NCBI GenBank assembly: GCA_020746105.1
Contig: CM036619.1
Span: 68,995,635 to 69,059,634 of the forward strand
Source: Trogon surrucura
Lineage: Eukaryota; Chordata; Aves; Trogoniformes; Trogonidae
DNA length: 64,000 bases
Direction: 5' to 3'
Below the pieces are notes generated by a model that was given only the letters and a program-made list of their open reading frames with translations, searched no databases and was not told where the DNA came from. Of this stretch, positions 1 to 14,384 are shown one piece after another (the stretch's first letter is position 1; every line of letters begins with the position of its first letter). A program made the position numbers and the translations under genes.

Positions 1-3000
1 TCAACTAGCAGTAGACACTGTGAAAGGATAGCACATGCTCAGGGAGGAAGAGTCTTTTGAAATTTTATCTTTTAATATGAAGGAAGTTGGCTGAAAATAT
101 ATTTCAAATGTTTATTATTTGGCCAAATTTCAGCAGATTTTGAAGGGACCAGACAAAAAACCCGCATCTCTGACCCTATTTAAAGTCTCTGGTGGAAAGG
201 AGGGGGCTGCTGTTCAAAGAAACATGACAAACCTAATGTATTGCTGACCCACTTTGTTTGAAATTAAAATAAAATACAAAATTAAAAGATCTTAGCACGA
301 GGCTGAGATAAAACATGGAGAAATTTCCACCCAAAGGACTGAAGTTGTGCCAATTGAATAATAAGGACTTATAATGGGGACCGTTAATAAAATAAAAATT
401 ATTGATAATATTAATTTTAATAATACTAATATTACAATCCTGCCTATAATGACTGAAAAGTAGCACTCTCTTGTATAGGCTAAAGTAAAAGCATATAATT
501 TACCACAGCTGTATGGACAAGCAACCCCATAATCTTTCTCTTACAGCAAAGTGGGTGAGATAAGAAACTAGGTGATGGAGGATTTCACTTCTCCACGGAA
601 ATAGAATTTACATCGGTTTCACCAGTTGTGCAAATTTGTTTTTGTACAGATGTATTTTCTTTTAAATCTCGAGGACTGGGCATTTGTCCCCTAGGACAAT
701 CTCTCAAACATGTATGAAAATATCCCTAGTTGCTGTGTAGAGTGAAGAAAATCCATATCCAATATCCATACACAATTATGTTCCATTAGTCACCCTTCAC
801 TCCACCTCCTCCTTCCTTCCTATTACTCTTTTACCAAAGACACCTGGCTTTTTATTAACTATTGCATAGATTGAAGATGTCATCCTCAAGCTACTGAGTA
901 CCAACTTTTCACTTAACATCTTGCCAGAAGAACTCTGCTTCCTTAAAGACTGAGTGCTGTAAGCTCTATTATCACCAGTATTGCTGATCAGTGTACTCTC
1001 CTAGTTTACCTAAATAAGTAGCAGTCCACTTAACCTTTAAGAACTCTAGCATCTCTATTAAAAGTCTCGTTATTTTTCCCCTCGTATCCCAACATCTTAC
1101 TTGTCAAAGGTCAGTAAAGAAGTGTTTACCATTCAGTTTCAGAAATATCTCTCGGAAAAGGATATGAATGAAAAATTACCGTCAGGCATTGTCTTGCATA
1201 TAATACTTCCAAATTACAGTCTGAAGTTGGAGGGGTCTCTGTCTTGGGTTAGATTCATGTCTGTTTTGTAACAGTTTTCATTTGGCTTTAACTAGGAAGG
1301 GGAGAAAGGACCAAGCTGCAATAACTCAATCCAGTATGAGTCTAAATTAGTGTAAGTCGGGATCTGATCTACATGCAATGTAAGTGACATCATATGCACA
1401 TGGGACTGTATCATTTGTACATTTTCCCGTATTCAATCCAGCTTAAATTCTCTGTAAAAATGATTTTCTGATATGTCATTGAAATAATAATTTAAAAAAA
1501 AAACACCATCCAAAATATTAATTCCTTTTGTCAACTCTTCTTTTTTTCTGTTGTAGCCAGTGAAATACCTTTTGATTGTCAAGGCATGTGCCTAGGTTTT
1601 TGGAGTCTCTTTATTTAAAGCTGTCTCTTAAAGACAACTGTTTCATCAAGCTTTCTGATCATCACTTGAATGTATTCACTTAGTATGATACCTGTGCTGC
1701 TTCTTTTCCAGGTACAAAATGCTGGCCTTCGTCATTTCAGGTCAGAATGTCTCCAGTTGTCTTCACATCTTTCTCACATCTTTATACAGGAACATATGTA
1801 GTCCTGCACGTGTATTAAATGTATGTTGCAGTAAGTATGCATACTGGAATCAGATTTGGCATTAACCTACATCCCTGGTTCATCACAGAGCACCAGATTG
1901 ACTTCGAAATCGTGCTGCCCTTTAGTAGAACCTTTATGGCATATTTTACTGGTTGCATTACAAAGCAGTTTTATAAGACAGTAATACTATGCCTGATAAT
2001 CTGATGTCCTATCACATCTCAGAGAATACACCAATTAGTCGCATCCTAGGTAGTAGTTAGCATGCTCCTTATCATTTTACAGAAAGAAGATCTAGCCATG
2101 GTTTTGTGTGATGCATGAAACTCTGATGTGCTTTTCACTTCTTTTGTTGGTTACAAGAAAAGATGCTGCCTGTGGCACCACACAGAATTTCCCTACATCA
2201 TTTTCAGTGCCAGAAACCCTGTGCTGAGTTGGACAAGGTAGTGGGGTTGCATTCATATCCAGTACTAAGGAGTGAAATTTTCTCAGCCATAAAAGTAGTA
2301 GATAAGAAGTATTTCCAGTAGCAGGTCTTTAACTGCTCAGGAATAGTACGTGGAAAGATGTATAGAAGGCATATTACCTCAAGGCACGATTATGGCTTTG
2401 TCATTTGACTTTGAACAGATAGGAAAGCAGCCAGCCATTTGGAGGAACAAGTTGGGGGTTTCTAGCCCTCTTTTTTCTAGCTATGAAAATAACTGGGGTC
2501 TTTCATTTCTTACACACCACAGTGTATTTTTCCAACACACGATGGTTAGTTACTCAGGTTGCACATGATTATTGTAAGTCATCTCTTTTGAGTAACAAAG
2601 CAAACACTACATATATTCCTCACTCTCTAGTATGAAAGAGATAGAGAACAACCACTTAGTCTCCCCACACATGTACAGGCATCCATTTTCATTTGTATGA
2701 CTGGGAAGGTTATGCTTATCTCAGATTTAAGGCTTCAGAAGGAACAGTTAAGTCCACAATACTTCTAAGGGCCTGAGTGTAGGTCACCACCCCTACAAAG
2801 GGAGATTAAAGGACAAGAATGGCTAATGGTGACACCTCAAAACATCATGCCAAAAATCCCTTCATACCTCAAAAACCTCCAAACCCAACTTTTCCATTCT
2901 TCCTGGCCAAAGTTATGTTTCTTGTAGAGCTCTATCTTAAAAATACTTTTGTTTCAAAGCATTGCTGCATTTCCATGTAAACTCTAAATTCTGTCACCCA

Positions 3001-4386
3001 AATCCCACAGTTGTTTGGCCCAGACCTCTACAGTGAAGAGCCCCAGCTGATATCTTCTAGTCAACAGTCCTGCTCTTCCTGAACACTACCCTGCTTGTTC
3101 TCTGAAGTCTTTACTGTTGATTTTCCACTGGTTGCTAAACCTTGCATAGAGCATCACCTCCTCACTAGGTCTCCCCACGAGAGCTATGCTTACCAGAAAT
3201 CTTCCCACATGGAGTTTACAGACTGGGGAAAAAAAAAATAAAATAAAAAAAGTCAGGAATAAACATACATATGAAAGCTCTACCACATTTACTCTACTAT
3301 TATTAATAAAACTAATATTTTGGCTTATTCTTCAAAATATGTCATTCTGCCCAGGGACATTATCATCTCTTCCTAAAATAGTCTAAAGAAGTTTCAAGCA
3401 ATAAAACATTTCAGCTAACAACACTTATTTATCGTTTTAATCAAATTCATGTGTGCATGACCTATTTTTTAACTGAAAAGTCAGTATCTTTTTCTTGATA
3501 TTTTAGCTAAACTTAATATCCTTTCTGTTATTGTACCAATAAATATAAATCTGGGAAGAGAATGCATTAAAGACATTATCTAGTTAGCTCCAAAATTTGT
3601 TCAACTTATCCAGTCACAACAGGCAGAAAAGCAAAAAAGAATTAAAAAAACAGTAGCGTGGATGAATGTGATGTCTGTGTCTTCATATAAAACTATGACT
3701 TTGTACTTTACTAAGACACAGTTCTTAGTCATATTACCAAAGAACTGATGCACGTTACTTCCACTAATAACCAGACAAGGGATAAAATCATATTCAATCA
3801 TGTCCTGGTATGGGAGACATTAAATAATGTCACAGGTAGCATGGACAGTTGAAGGAAGTTGCAGCAGGGAGTAAGGAAGCCTTTAAAAGGTGAAAATTAA
3901 ATCAAAGAAAAAGAAATTCTGATCTTTCATATTTGAAGCTCCCCCGTGGAGAGTAAGATTGGGCCTGACCTTGATGTTGCATCACTGATGACAAGCAGGG
4001 TGTCCACCAGCACTGCCTGCCCTCAGCAAGGGGTAATATATTGTATGAAGGAGTTCCCTTTTATTAGTGAGCTCTATTTTAATGCTTTTATGAGGCCACA
4101 AGCTAAACACCATTTCTTCTTTTTACCAATGTTTTTGTTCATATGTTGTTGCTAGAATGGCTATTTTTCATTGTCACAGTGGCTTCTGAGTCATAGAGAA
4201 AAACTTTAATGGCTAGCATTTAATGGCTGATAGACATCAAAATTTGAGGGTTTAATGTATTAGGAAATAACTTTTTAAGAAGTTATCTAAAAAGAAAAGA
4301 ACTGGTAGCACCCCTCAAAACATATTTCCTGGATTTGAAAAAAGTTATTGCTATTAAATGTTTGTTAAAAGGGAAGAAGAGTTTTG
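1..4386. other. AT-rich single-copy DNA, no gene seen
   Basis: I see no coding, RNA or repeat signature here. Open frames on both strands are at most about 70 codons and show no domain motif, no clustered splice signals and no codon periodicity that I can recognise. Homopolymer runs are short. The stretch is best read as intergenic or intronic DNA. Confidence 0.6.
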
Positions 4387-4477
4387 TTTGGTTTTCTTTT
4401 TTTCCTTGTTTCTTGCTTCTTTCTTCTTTCTTCTTTCTTTTTTCTTTTTCCTTTTTCCTTTTTTTTTTTTTTCAGTA
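4387..4477. repeat. Polypyrimidine (T/C) low-complexity tract
   Basis: About 90 bases almost wholly of T and C, with TTCTTTC-type units and a final T12 run ending in CAG. The hydrophobic reading of this tract as a peptide is an artefact of the T-rich composition. A pyrimidine tract followed by CAG resembles a splice acceptor, but nothing downstream reads as an exon. Confidence 0.85.
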
Positions 4478-7400
4478 TTATTTAGGCTAGCAAAGAGAAG
4501 ATACACCAGGTTATACTATATTTTATTACTATATATTTATGAATTATGCCAGTGAGCTGCCATGTGGTTAACATCTTTTACTCTTTAGGTGTCTTTTTTT
4601 CTTCTTTTCTCCTTTCCTTCCCTTTTCTTTCCAACAGTCCTGTGAGGCATTTTTTTACATTAAATGCTTTCCAATTTTTACCCAACCTGACAGTGTCTGC
4701 AGACAACATGAAAGTGAATGTGGCTTTTCCTTTCAAGTCTTGTAGTTCTGATGCAGACTTGTAGCCTTAATGTTGCTTCAGTGCTGTTCACCAAAGCTGC
4801 ACAATAGCTGTGGGTTCCAGAGTCTGTGACACTGCAGCTCCATGATGCTATCTATGGAAAGATTAACTCTGCAGCTCTAAGTACTTGCAGAGATACAACA
4901 CAAAACACTTTAGTTGCTCCTGATTTTTGAGATCTTCTAAGGGCTGTGTCCATGTGCATGACAAATTTGTTGTTGCCAAGCAATGTAAATTACCCTTCTC
5001 TTCTTCTGACTATTCTTTCCTCTTATTTGAGACAGGATCCAGTTTGGATCACACCTCATCTTATGGTTGAAGTTAAGGCAGAGAGACCAGAAAAGCACGT
5101 TATAATAGTAGCAGCTGTTGTTTCAGAACTGCAGTAGTTGCATAGTCTGAAATTCCAGATGTAATAGGACAAAATGTTAGCTCTTTAAGTGCTTTATAGG
5201 CACAAGTATTTCCTTTGCTACAGAAGTGAGAACTCCCATTCAATGGAGAGCATGGCATTGAATTCAATGGTCATTCAGCAGCCTCCACAATATGAACAAT
5301 AAGAATGAGTTGGGGACTGAAGCAAAAGTATAATATATCTTTCCTGATCCCTCCATGTCCCAGGTATCATAAAGCTTTCAACCAAATCTTTCTTCCTGTT
5401 ACCTATCAATATATATTAACACCTTGGGAGAGCTTCTCAACACCTACTTCCAGCTGCTAAGCAGCATGTAAAGTCATCTCTGTGTATTTTTCTTGAAAAT
5501 ACGGTTGAATTGCTCCTAAGAAACCCACTACCAGAATGAGTTTTCTTTGATATGCTGCCCACTGTGTTTTAAGTTTTGAAAAAATATCAACCCAGAACCC
5601 TTTTTTTTGCCAATTTCCTCCAAAGAGAGATGATAACCCTCTAGACAGCAAGTGATTAAAGAGCAGTTTATTGACAGATAAATTAAACTGCAGGTGGTTC
5701 CCAGTTTCAAAACTATGGTGGCTTGTTTTCATTATTTGATATGGATTAGGTCTGCTTTTGTATCACCTCAAATTTAAGAAGAAAATGTCAGCGTAAAAAT
5801 TTTTCAGTTGGGGAACAAAGATATTAAGACTACTAGAACTCAAAAATAATAATTTAAAAAGTCCATAAAAATATAATATTCAGACACAGAAATTGATATA
5901 ATATGTACGTAGCTAGGTGTCTGCTGGATACAGTATATTGTTATTATATATATATTTACTATTTTGTAAATACAGTGGTGACATTTGTATCATTTCCTTA
6001 ACTATATTGCTTTTGGTCAAACACTTTTCTTATTTAATCATAGTTTTACACAATCAATAAGGCCAGACAGAAGAGCACTACTAACTGAAGGCTGAAGGAC
6101 AAGGGAATAAAGTGCCATAGATATTCCTAAAAGAAAAGAGAAAGTTTGCTGTAACGAGAAGATCCAAAACCTCTCAAGACCATCCAGATGAAAATTATAA
6201 GAAAAGTTACCATATTTATATTGATATATTAGGTCAATGATCTAAACTGATCTGTTGGATCTATTTTATCTGCATTGTAAACAGTAATGTTTGCATGGAA
6301 AAAAAAACCATCTTAAATGCTCAATAAAAGCAAGGAAACTGGAAAGTATTATCACGGGAAGTTTGAGGGGGAGTTGATACTGGACTGAATTTGCAAACTG
6401 ATTTTGAAAATTCAGTATTGGTTCGCAACAATTTGCAGAATGATTGAGGAAGAAAATCTGTTCTCATAGCAGTTTTATTTGCATTAAGCAAGCACGCCAC
6501 CTAATATCACAGGATGCTAACAGTTTCCCTGGAATAGTACTGAACTCAATATTCTCCCCAAAGAATCCATGGAGTCATGACTATAAGATTTACCTGGGAA
6601 TCACAGGACTGTGTTTCCTTTGGTATATTAAAGTGCTGTCTGACATTCTCAGTATGAGCTGTTGTATTATGGAGAATATATGGAAGACAGGCAAAAAAAC
6701 CCCATCTTCTTCTAGTCTTGTTCATAGGACTGTGTCAGCCACTACTGGGGGGCCTAACAAGTCAGGGCCTGAATAAGAAGGGCTCTGTTAAACCCACAGA
6801 ATTCCAAAGTGTTAAAAAAATAAGCAAGATTTTTGTCACCAAAGGCACTCCATTCTAGAGAAATGGCAAATATCCAGACTTCAGGCATTTGTCTTTTATG
6901 GGAATTAATTTGAATTTTTGTTATTCTTTCCATTAAAAAAATGTTCCCTTTTTAGAGTATTCCTGTTAATCTGACTTTTTTTCTTGGTCTCTCTATTTCC
7001 CTTCAATAGTGGGAGATTATCCATCTATTTCTAAGGTTAGTTTTTTTCTCTTTAGTGGCCCCTGGGTGCATACTCTTTTTTATGGATTAGAAATAAATCA
7101 TGTCAAGAAAAAGACTGTACTGTGGACAGCACTTGCCTCCCTGCTCTTCCACCTCTGCAGGCCCCTTTTCACAACTAGATCAACTGTGTGTTTGGGTGAA
7201 ACAATTTTGTGGGATGCTCCCATCTCTTTTGCAATTAAGACACTGTCTATCTGTCTTACTGCTGCAATATGATCATACTTATGGTTCAGTTATGGTAAAC
7301 AGCCCTAAAAGGTAACACTAAACTGAAGCTGTTTCACCTTTTATCAGTGAATAGCATTTAGGTGAGACAAGATTCAAGTCTCACATCTATCGCTGCAACC

Positions 7401-9789
7401 ACTCACTGAATCATTTCCACACTAAAGACACCTGCAAAAATAATCAGGACGCTTCTAACCAGTTGCCTTACCAAACTGAGATATAAGGGTAAAATACAGA
7501 AAGCATACTGATTCAAGCAGAAAATATGCTGAGGAAGTACTATGAGTAAGCCACCTACATCCAGGTAAAGTCAGAAAGTCCTCAGAGCTATCAAGTGTTT
7601 AAAATAAATTCAAGGCAGGCTTACAGTTTTAAAGCTTTTAGTAATTTACAATATTCTTACCTCATTTTGTTCCATGGGTAAAAGACGAGGACCTGTAGGA
7701 TGTAATGCCAGAAAAGATCATCAAATCACCAAAATTGATGATCATGTGGTCTTCTCTCTCTTGTATCACAAACTTTATATATCACTCAGTCTCACACAAA
7801 CCCTAAGGTTTTAATTAGACCAAAGAGTTTCAGAATAAACTCTGTGCTACAGACAGAGAAGAGGAGATCAAGGCACTAGGAGTGCCAAAGGATCCTTTGA
7901 TGTTGGAAAACTGACGAAGTGAGAGCTGCCCTGATGATTCCCAAAAGCTGAACCACATCCTATGCTGCAGAGGAAGTTGAAAACACCTTTTCCCTAAGCA
8001 CATATACACCCCTCCCCCAGCATCTAGATCCCTGTCAATCTAAGTCAGGTTTGACCTTCATCAGACAATCAGTCCAATCCTCAATGCTGAAGCAAGCCAC
8101 AGCCGCCAGGAACCAAAGAAAGCAGTTCATCTTTGCTAACTTGAAGTACAGTTCTAGGTGACCTATTGTCCTTTCTCACGTAGTCAGTCTCTGATAGGAG
8201 GAAAGCCAAGCGAAATAAAGAGGATGCCCACCTCAGAGTACAGCTTGCTAATTACAGCTGGACATATTCCTGAGAGTTCCCATCCTATTTTATAGATAAA
8301 ACAGAGAGTATATTTGAAGGTACGTTTCTAGATTATGGTAAAGACTAAGACTGTAGGTGTTCACACTATAGGGCAGAGAGATCTAAGCTAGCTCAGGATA
8401 AGGCTAGGACTGGAAGAAGCATAGCCACGTCAGCATAACTACACTAGCCAAAGCATAATGCAGTGCAGCAATGATGTGGCTGCATTGCTTCCAGGACCCA
8501 GAGTATAATTTCTGCTCAGCATTGTACAGATGTGTAGATCTACCACTTCATCTGGAGCTAGCTTGAAAATCTTAAACAGAATTCTGTGCTGTAAAGCGGC
8601 TCACCCCTCATACATGCTTCCTATTGATTCAGGTCACGCAAGGAAGAACTTCTAGACATTAAACATATTCAGTATCTGGCAGCGTAGCATCTCTGCATTA
8701 TTAAAAACCGCTGTATCCTTTCCTGACAACAGCTACTAGCTGACTATTTTCCTTAGCACTGATGAGGCAAGACTGAACCCTGCCCATTTCTAAGAAATCT
8801 CGATGACCAGTTTACATCAAATACTGCTATATATTAAACACCAGGAACATAGGAACAGTCCTTTGAACATTCAGTCTCTTCTTTAAGAACAGTCTCAGCA
8901 AAACAGGTAGGTCCTGTTTGTTTCCATTATTGTTTCTTGTTGTTTTTTAGTGGGAAGTGTATACAATTTAAGCATGAGCACTAATATACTTTGCTTCCTC
9001 TCACAGTTATTCCTTTTTCACCTATATATTTTATGCATACTTTGAGAACTGACCTGACTATTATCCACCTGTTCTCCTCAGAAAATCTTTTCATCTGTAC
9101 TACCCATTGGTCATTTAAAATAAATTAAAACACAGAGAGTAAAGTACATTAACTTCCTTCCTTCCTTGATCCCTTGAGGAAAAACTGTTCCAGCATTGAC
9201 TATGGGTCTTATTTGACTGACTTCTGCACTTTTGATTGGTCCTTGGATACAGCAGTGAGAAGATATTTCCTGTGCTGCAGAGTGTAATAAGAGCAACAGC
9301 TTTTACCCTGAGCCATGAGCTGAACAAGGGAGGAAATTGGAGTGCCTCACAGTAATTAATCATTGCATGATGAGACCTGTCAAAGCTCTTTCTGAAGCTG
9401 ATATTGCTGTCAATAATGAGCTAGAACATCACCATCTGTGATTGTTTAAAATATCAGCCTATATGGGGTTCAACATATTCTACACTTACGCTTCTTTTTT
9501 ACTTACGAAATATAATTCTCCTAAGTACTATATGCGCTACAGTGTTTGCCAGATGACAGTGCTGCTGATGTCAATATCTAAACTAAACACTTTTGCCCAT
9601 AGTAAGTATCCAACAAATCCCCTGAGCTGTAAAATAAAGTACCAGCTAAATTACATTTGTATCTATTCTAAATTCCAGTGGTAAGAAAAATTTATCACCA
9701 CACATTTGTACTCTGGGTGTTGTCTTATGCTTGAATGAGAAAAGTTAAAGTAAAAAGTTGAAGTACTGAAAGTTAAAATAAATAATAGC
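4478..9789. other. AT-rich single-copy DNA, no gene seen
   Basis: No recognisable gene or repeat. The longest open frame (6,444-6,776, + strand, 110 codons) has no family motif and is compatible with chance. A small perfect 9-bp stem (GATCATCAA…TTGATGATC) sits near 7,715-7,744. A (CTTCC)n-like run lies near 9,155-9,170. The stretch at 8,380-8,560 is slightly GC-richer and may be an unrecognised old repeat. Confidence 0.55.
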
Positions 9790-9878
9790 TGCCAGATTCT
9801 CAACTTATATGAAAGAGAGTAATTCAATTGTAACTGTAGAAAATTATGTCACTTTACATCAGCGTAGAATCTCATCCA
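9790..9878. repeat. Possible ancient palindromic (MITE-like) repeat fragment
   Basis: The ends of this stretch read as a degenerate inverted pair: CCAGATTCTCAACTTAT near the start and TTTACATCAGCGTAGAATCT near the end. This resembles, from memory, a palindromic repeat common in turtles, crocodilians and birds whose arms read like 'AGATCCTCAGCTGGTGTAAATCAG'. It is heavily decayed and the match rests on memory of a pattern, so the family is left unnamed. Confidence 0.3.
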
Positions 9879-12800
9879 CATGCCCAAGCAAATCTGAACT
9901 TAAACCTTATATTTTCTAAATTTGATGGTTTATGTCACTAGTTGAAAACAGCAGCAGCACTGACTTCCTTTAAGAACAACTTGCTCTTTCCTTTATCAAA
10001 TGTTTGATGCTTTGTGGAATAGGCCAAGAAGTTATGAAGTAAAACTCAGGTACTTCTAATATTATCTTGCTTAACAATAAAAAAATTCTAAGTTGCTTTT
10101 CCTCCAACTCAGTGGTTGCGTGCAGCTGTGAGACACTCCTCTATTGCCTGCAGCCATAGTAAATGAAAATGTTCAAATAGAGGTTAACAAGGAAAGTAAG
10201 AAGGGTGTCGCCCATAGTCCATTATTTGCACAGTACTGTTTTTCAAGGATTTCTGTGTTTCACATGCAGATAACATAACAGTATTCTGTTGCTTTCAGAT
10301 CCCGCTGTAAGGGAAGTAATTTTCCATGGAGACTGTGTGAGACTTGGCTAACTTAGTGTCAAGCGCCAAGACCCAGTCTTCACACTTAACGTATAAGCAC
10401 TGTACAATCTTTTATGTTTTGGCTGTAGAGCCCTACAAAACTCAAGTTCCCCTTCAAGATTTTAAATATACATCTTTAGTGTTGAGCACATAATATGCAG
10501 GTAGCTACAGAGCAACAGAGTTCTACTGCTTGCTGTCACAGTAAACTAACAAATGTCAGTTATGGGACACACTAAGGCGAGAAGGAATGCTAAAGCCGTA
10601 GGACTTTGGAAAGGGGAAAAGCAGGGAAGCCACAGTGGAAAGCTTTGAGTGATAAAATATCACTTGAAGAGTCCTGTCACAGAGGATGGGAATGGGAAAT
10701 ATTGCCAGAAGGTTCTGGCTGCAGGAAAGTATGCAGACTGTAATAATGTCTCCTGGGTCAGCTTCTGGTAGTAAGCATAGCTTCACTGCTTCCCTTGTCT
10801 CTCCTCATTTCATTCCTTGTAAATGTCTGGAAAATGAAAACCAACCCCATTGTTCCTTGTGGTCTGGATGTGATGAGAGCAACCAAATGTATAACCCTGT
10901 CATATAGCATCGGTCCTTGCTGTGCTACTCTTTAACTGACCACAATAAATCCCATGATTTTCTTGTACTCATATAACCAAGGTAAACAGATTATTCTGCC
11001 GCACTAACCTATCCTGTTCATTAGCTCTCTCTCCAAAATTTTCCACCACTGAAAATGATGGAAATTCAGCAATTCTCAATACTTTCATTTCCAGTCACTG
11101 ATACAAAGTATTAAATAGATTAGAACAATGAAAAAAAATCCCCACAAGACTCGGCTCAAACCTTGCACATTCAATGATAACTCTGTGTTTATATGTCAGG
11201 ACCTGTAAGAAAACTTCTTTAACTCTGTACCAGGTTGCTTCTGAATTACCATATTTTGAATCAAAATTATACATAAAGCTATATAAATGTCATATATGCA
11301 TGTCTGTAAGGCAAGTCCTGTCTCACAGAAACTTGTATCAATACAATTCCATTTTGCAACCAAAGTAGTAACCTCACACAGGAAAAAGATGTTTTGAAAG
11401 GATCTACTTTCCATATGCTTATGTTGATTGTCATCCATTCCATTTTTCCTTCTTTAAATCTTTGGTAACAGAGTCCCATATCACTCACTCTGTTATTTTG
11501 CCTGGATCAATGTCATGCTGACAGCCCTATAATTATGTGGGTTGGCTCATTTAGCCTTTTTACGCATTGGCATGGTATTATCTTTGTCCCAGTCTTCTGG
11601 AATGTCCTTAGCATTCATAGGGTTACTGCAAATCAACATACTGGTAAACACTAGTTGAATATGTTCCGGTTTACCATTCACAAGTAATTTATTTCTTACA
11701 GAAGTTTCCAGCCAATAAGAATCTCGGACAACTTTGTGAGACTGCACGTTTTTGCCTAAGCTGCAGTTTCTGAATAAGAACTTTAACAGTGTTGTCACTC
11801 AAGTGAGAACAAAACTTCAAAAGTTTTTCACTGTATAATTCTATTAAAAAAAAATCCAGGTGGTTCTACTTTTAAGCATGCAGAACACGCATGCTTGTAT
11901 ATGTGTGTGTGTTTATGCAAAATCACATATCAAGTTAAAATGAATAATTGAATTACATACAAAATTATTTGTGGTCAGGATAATATTGGCCATGTCTCTT
12001 CTAACAAGTAATTTAGTGCAATAGGAGGAATGAGCAGATCAAAGCAGTTGTCGCTGCAGATCATACATCTAAATGGTATTTCAGTCAGGATCTTACTCTG
12101 TTCAGTCCCCCTCACTGAGTGTCCTTACCATGTGAGCGATTCTTAACTATCTGAAGGACAAGCCATAGGTCTGGAGATGTGTCTGGTGTGAAACAGGGGC
12201 AGAATGTTTTTCCTCTGAAAAAAAAATCCAGTTGCATGCAATGAAATTGCTCTTCAATCCAAATCAATCTGTAGCAAATGCTTTGGCCAGGGAATTTGCT
12301 TCCAAGCTGAAGCATTATTCTGAACCAATATGTAAACGTACACGCAATCATTGACAATATTTTGTCATATTAAAAGTGCTTGTTGTGGAATGTTTGTGTT
12401 AGTTTCTTATATTTTAATTGACATTTTAGAATCTTTTTTTTTGCTAATGAAGTATATGATACTGCATAAAAGATTCGAATTAGATCTACCATGTGCCTAT
12501 CTCTATTACTAAAGAAAAACAACAGAGAAACTTAATTTCTTACAGTTTAGCAAATAGTTTAGCTATTTGTTACATCTACTTAACCTAAAACCAGGTTGAA
12601 TCTAAAACAGATGCCACAATGAGCTACTGAGAAGAGGCTGTTGAGGGAGATTTAATTCTATCCATGTCAAGTAATTAGATCAGTGTATGGCTGTACACGC
12701 TGTTATTCTAACTACACCCTGTATTGCAAAGATTATCACTACAGTAGTTGTAAAAGTGAGTTGATTCCTTCATTTGCTCAGCCCTAAAATTAAAAACTGC

Positions 12801-13565
12801 AGTGTTATACGTGTATTGGGCAGAAAGTGAATGTCATGAGAAACTTAGAGCCGATAAAACATATGGTCATCTTTTTCTGAATATCACAGAGTAGTGTGAA
12901 CAACTTCCTTCATGTGGCACTACTTCCTTGCTGTACATCAAATCTGACAGAGAGGCTTGATACAGGTTCCATACACATGACAGAGATACAACCGTCTTAC
13001 TCAGCAAAGCTTACTCAGCTTGTAGTAACCTGTAGTTTCTACAGGTGTGAATACGGCCTCTATTACTTCAGCCACTGCACGGTATAAGCCTTTTAATCTA
13101 CTGACTGATCCTAACCTGAAAATTTTTTTTAAGATCTTTGCTAACATTGTTTCAAATCCCATTGGTTCTAGAACTTGCTTGTGCTAAGGAACCTGCTTTC
13201 AGTTTCTGGTCTACGTTAATTCACGGCCAGTTCACAGCCTTTGGTTATTATATGAGAATTGTTCTTTGGCATTAGTTGTTTCCTCCCATCTTAATATTTT
13301 TAAGTAACATAACCTTACCTAGTCTTCTTTTTGCTACAGTGAATGAAGAAAGCCTTTCAAGTAGTCAGTACACCAACAAGCATTTGAGAAACAGGTAAAA
13401 ATACCTTTTCATAAGAAACTCTCATTCTTTGTCCCAAAGCTCAGTAACTTCAAAGAAAAAATATTTTAAATAAAGGTTTATTATAATAATTTTTAAATTA
13501 TTTGAATATGCTTTAGACATATTTAACATATAATATATTTCCTCTGAAGACCTCCAAGGAATTAA
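9879..13565. other. AT-rich single-copy DNA, no gene seen
   Basis: No recognisable gene or repeat. A short TG/TA-rich run lies near 11,895-11,915. Open frames are below about 85 codons on either strand and none carries a motif I know. Confidence 0.55.
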
Positions 13566-13752
13566 AAATTCACTAATTAACTACTGTAACATCCTTGAGA
13601 GGCATATACCATAATTATCTCCATTTTACAGATGGAGTAAGTGAAGCACACGGAAGCTAAGTGATTTGTCCAAACTAATACATTCCACTGGAGTGTAGCC
13701 AGGAGAGATACCCACGCTTTCTAATTTCCAGTGAAACAATAGATTATGCTAC
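13566..13752 (+). repeat. Ancient MIR-like CORE-SINE fragment
   Basis: The block 'ATTATCTCCATTTTACAGATGGAGTAAGTGAAGCACACGG…' (only its start is quoted as a landmark at about 13,614) follows the order of the MIR 3' half: TTATC-CCATTTTACAGATG-GAAACTGAGGCACAGAG-TTAAGTGACTTGCCCAA. It continues through AAGTGATTTGTCCAAA and a CCAGGAGAGATACCCACG segment that lines up with the MIR 'agccgggattcgaacccagg' part. MIR-type SINEs are ancient in amniotes and survive in birds only as scattered decayed copies, so a bird-genome MIR1_Amn-like remnant is the likely identity. Boundaries are approximate. Confidence 0.68.
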
Positions 13753-14384
13753 ATACACCAGCTCCCAAAGGCAGGATGTTGCTCTTTCTTCACCAGAAAT
13801 TGTTGGCTTCCTTTTCTGAAAATAAGATGCAAAACTTTGCCTTACTTCAGATTGTCTAGTAACTGCCAAGCAGTCTAAAAAATCTATTAGCACACAAATA
13901 ATTATAAAAGATTGTACTCAATGAAAGGCTGAGTTGGAAATGACACCCAAACACTCCTGCTCAATGACAGTTTTCAGTCTTGTACCTTCTTTCCTAATTG
14001 CATATCCAATCATCCAAACTTCAAGCATCTCCCCTAATACGACAAAATCACGTCTGATTAGGCAATAGAAGACTGCATATACATCAGGTCATATCGCTGG
14101 AGGATGCTAGCATGTCCTTTTGACTAATCAAATATGCATCCATTGCAATGATAGGAAATATCTTCATTTTAGGAAGCATCCTGGCATAGATCCATTCACA
14201 TGAGAAGGCAGAAGCTATAGTTCCTGATTGTCTCCATGAAAAGCTGAGTGGTTTTCTCTAGCAAAAATTTTTGTTGCCTTCTAGTAACAGTTTATAAGGT
14301 TCTGGAAACCTTCAGAGAAATGTCTATACTATCTTTCATATAGCAGACTTTATCTCACATAAAATCAAGTTTTTAGAGCCAACA
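13753..14384. other. Single-copy DNA, no gene seen
   Basis: Nothing recognisable. It ends against a homopolymer C tract. Confidence 0.5.

Noticed and set aside
4387-4477. Polypyrimidine tract plus CAG as a splice acceptor
   Set aside because: Nothing downstream reads as an exon and such tracts are common low-complexity DNA.
6444-6776. 110-codon open frame
   Set aside because: No homology recognised, no flanking splice-site pair, length within chance for a window this size.
8380-8560. GC-richer patch as an old DNA transposon
   Set aside because: No terminal repeats or family motif could be identified.
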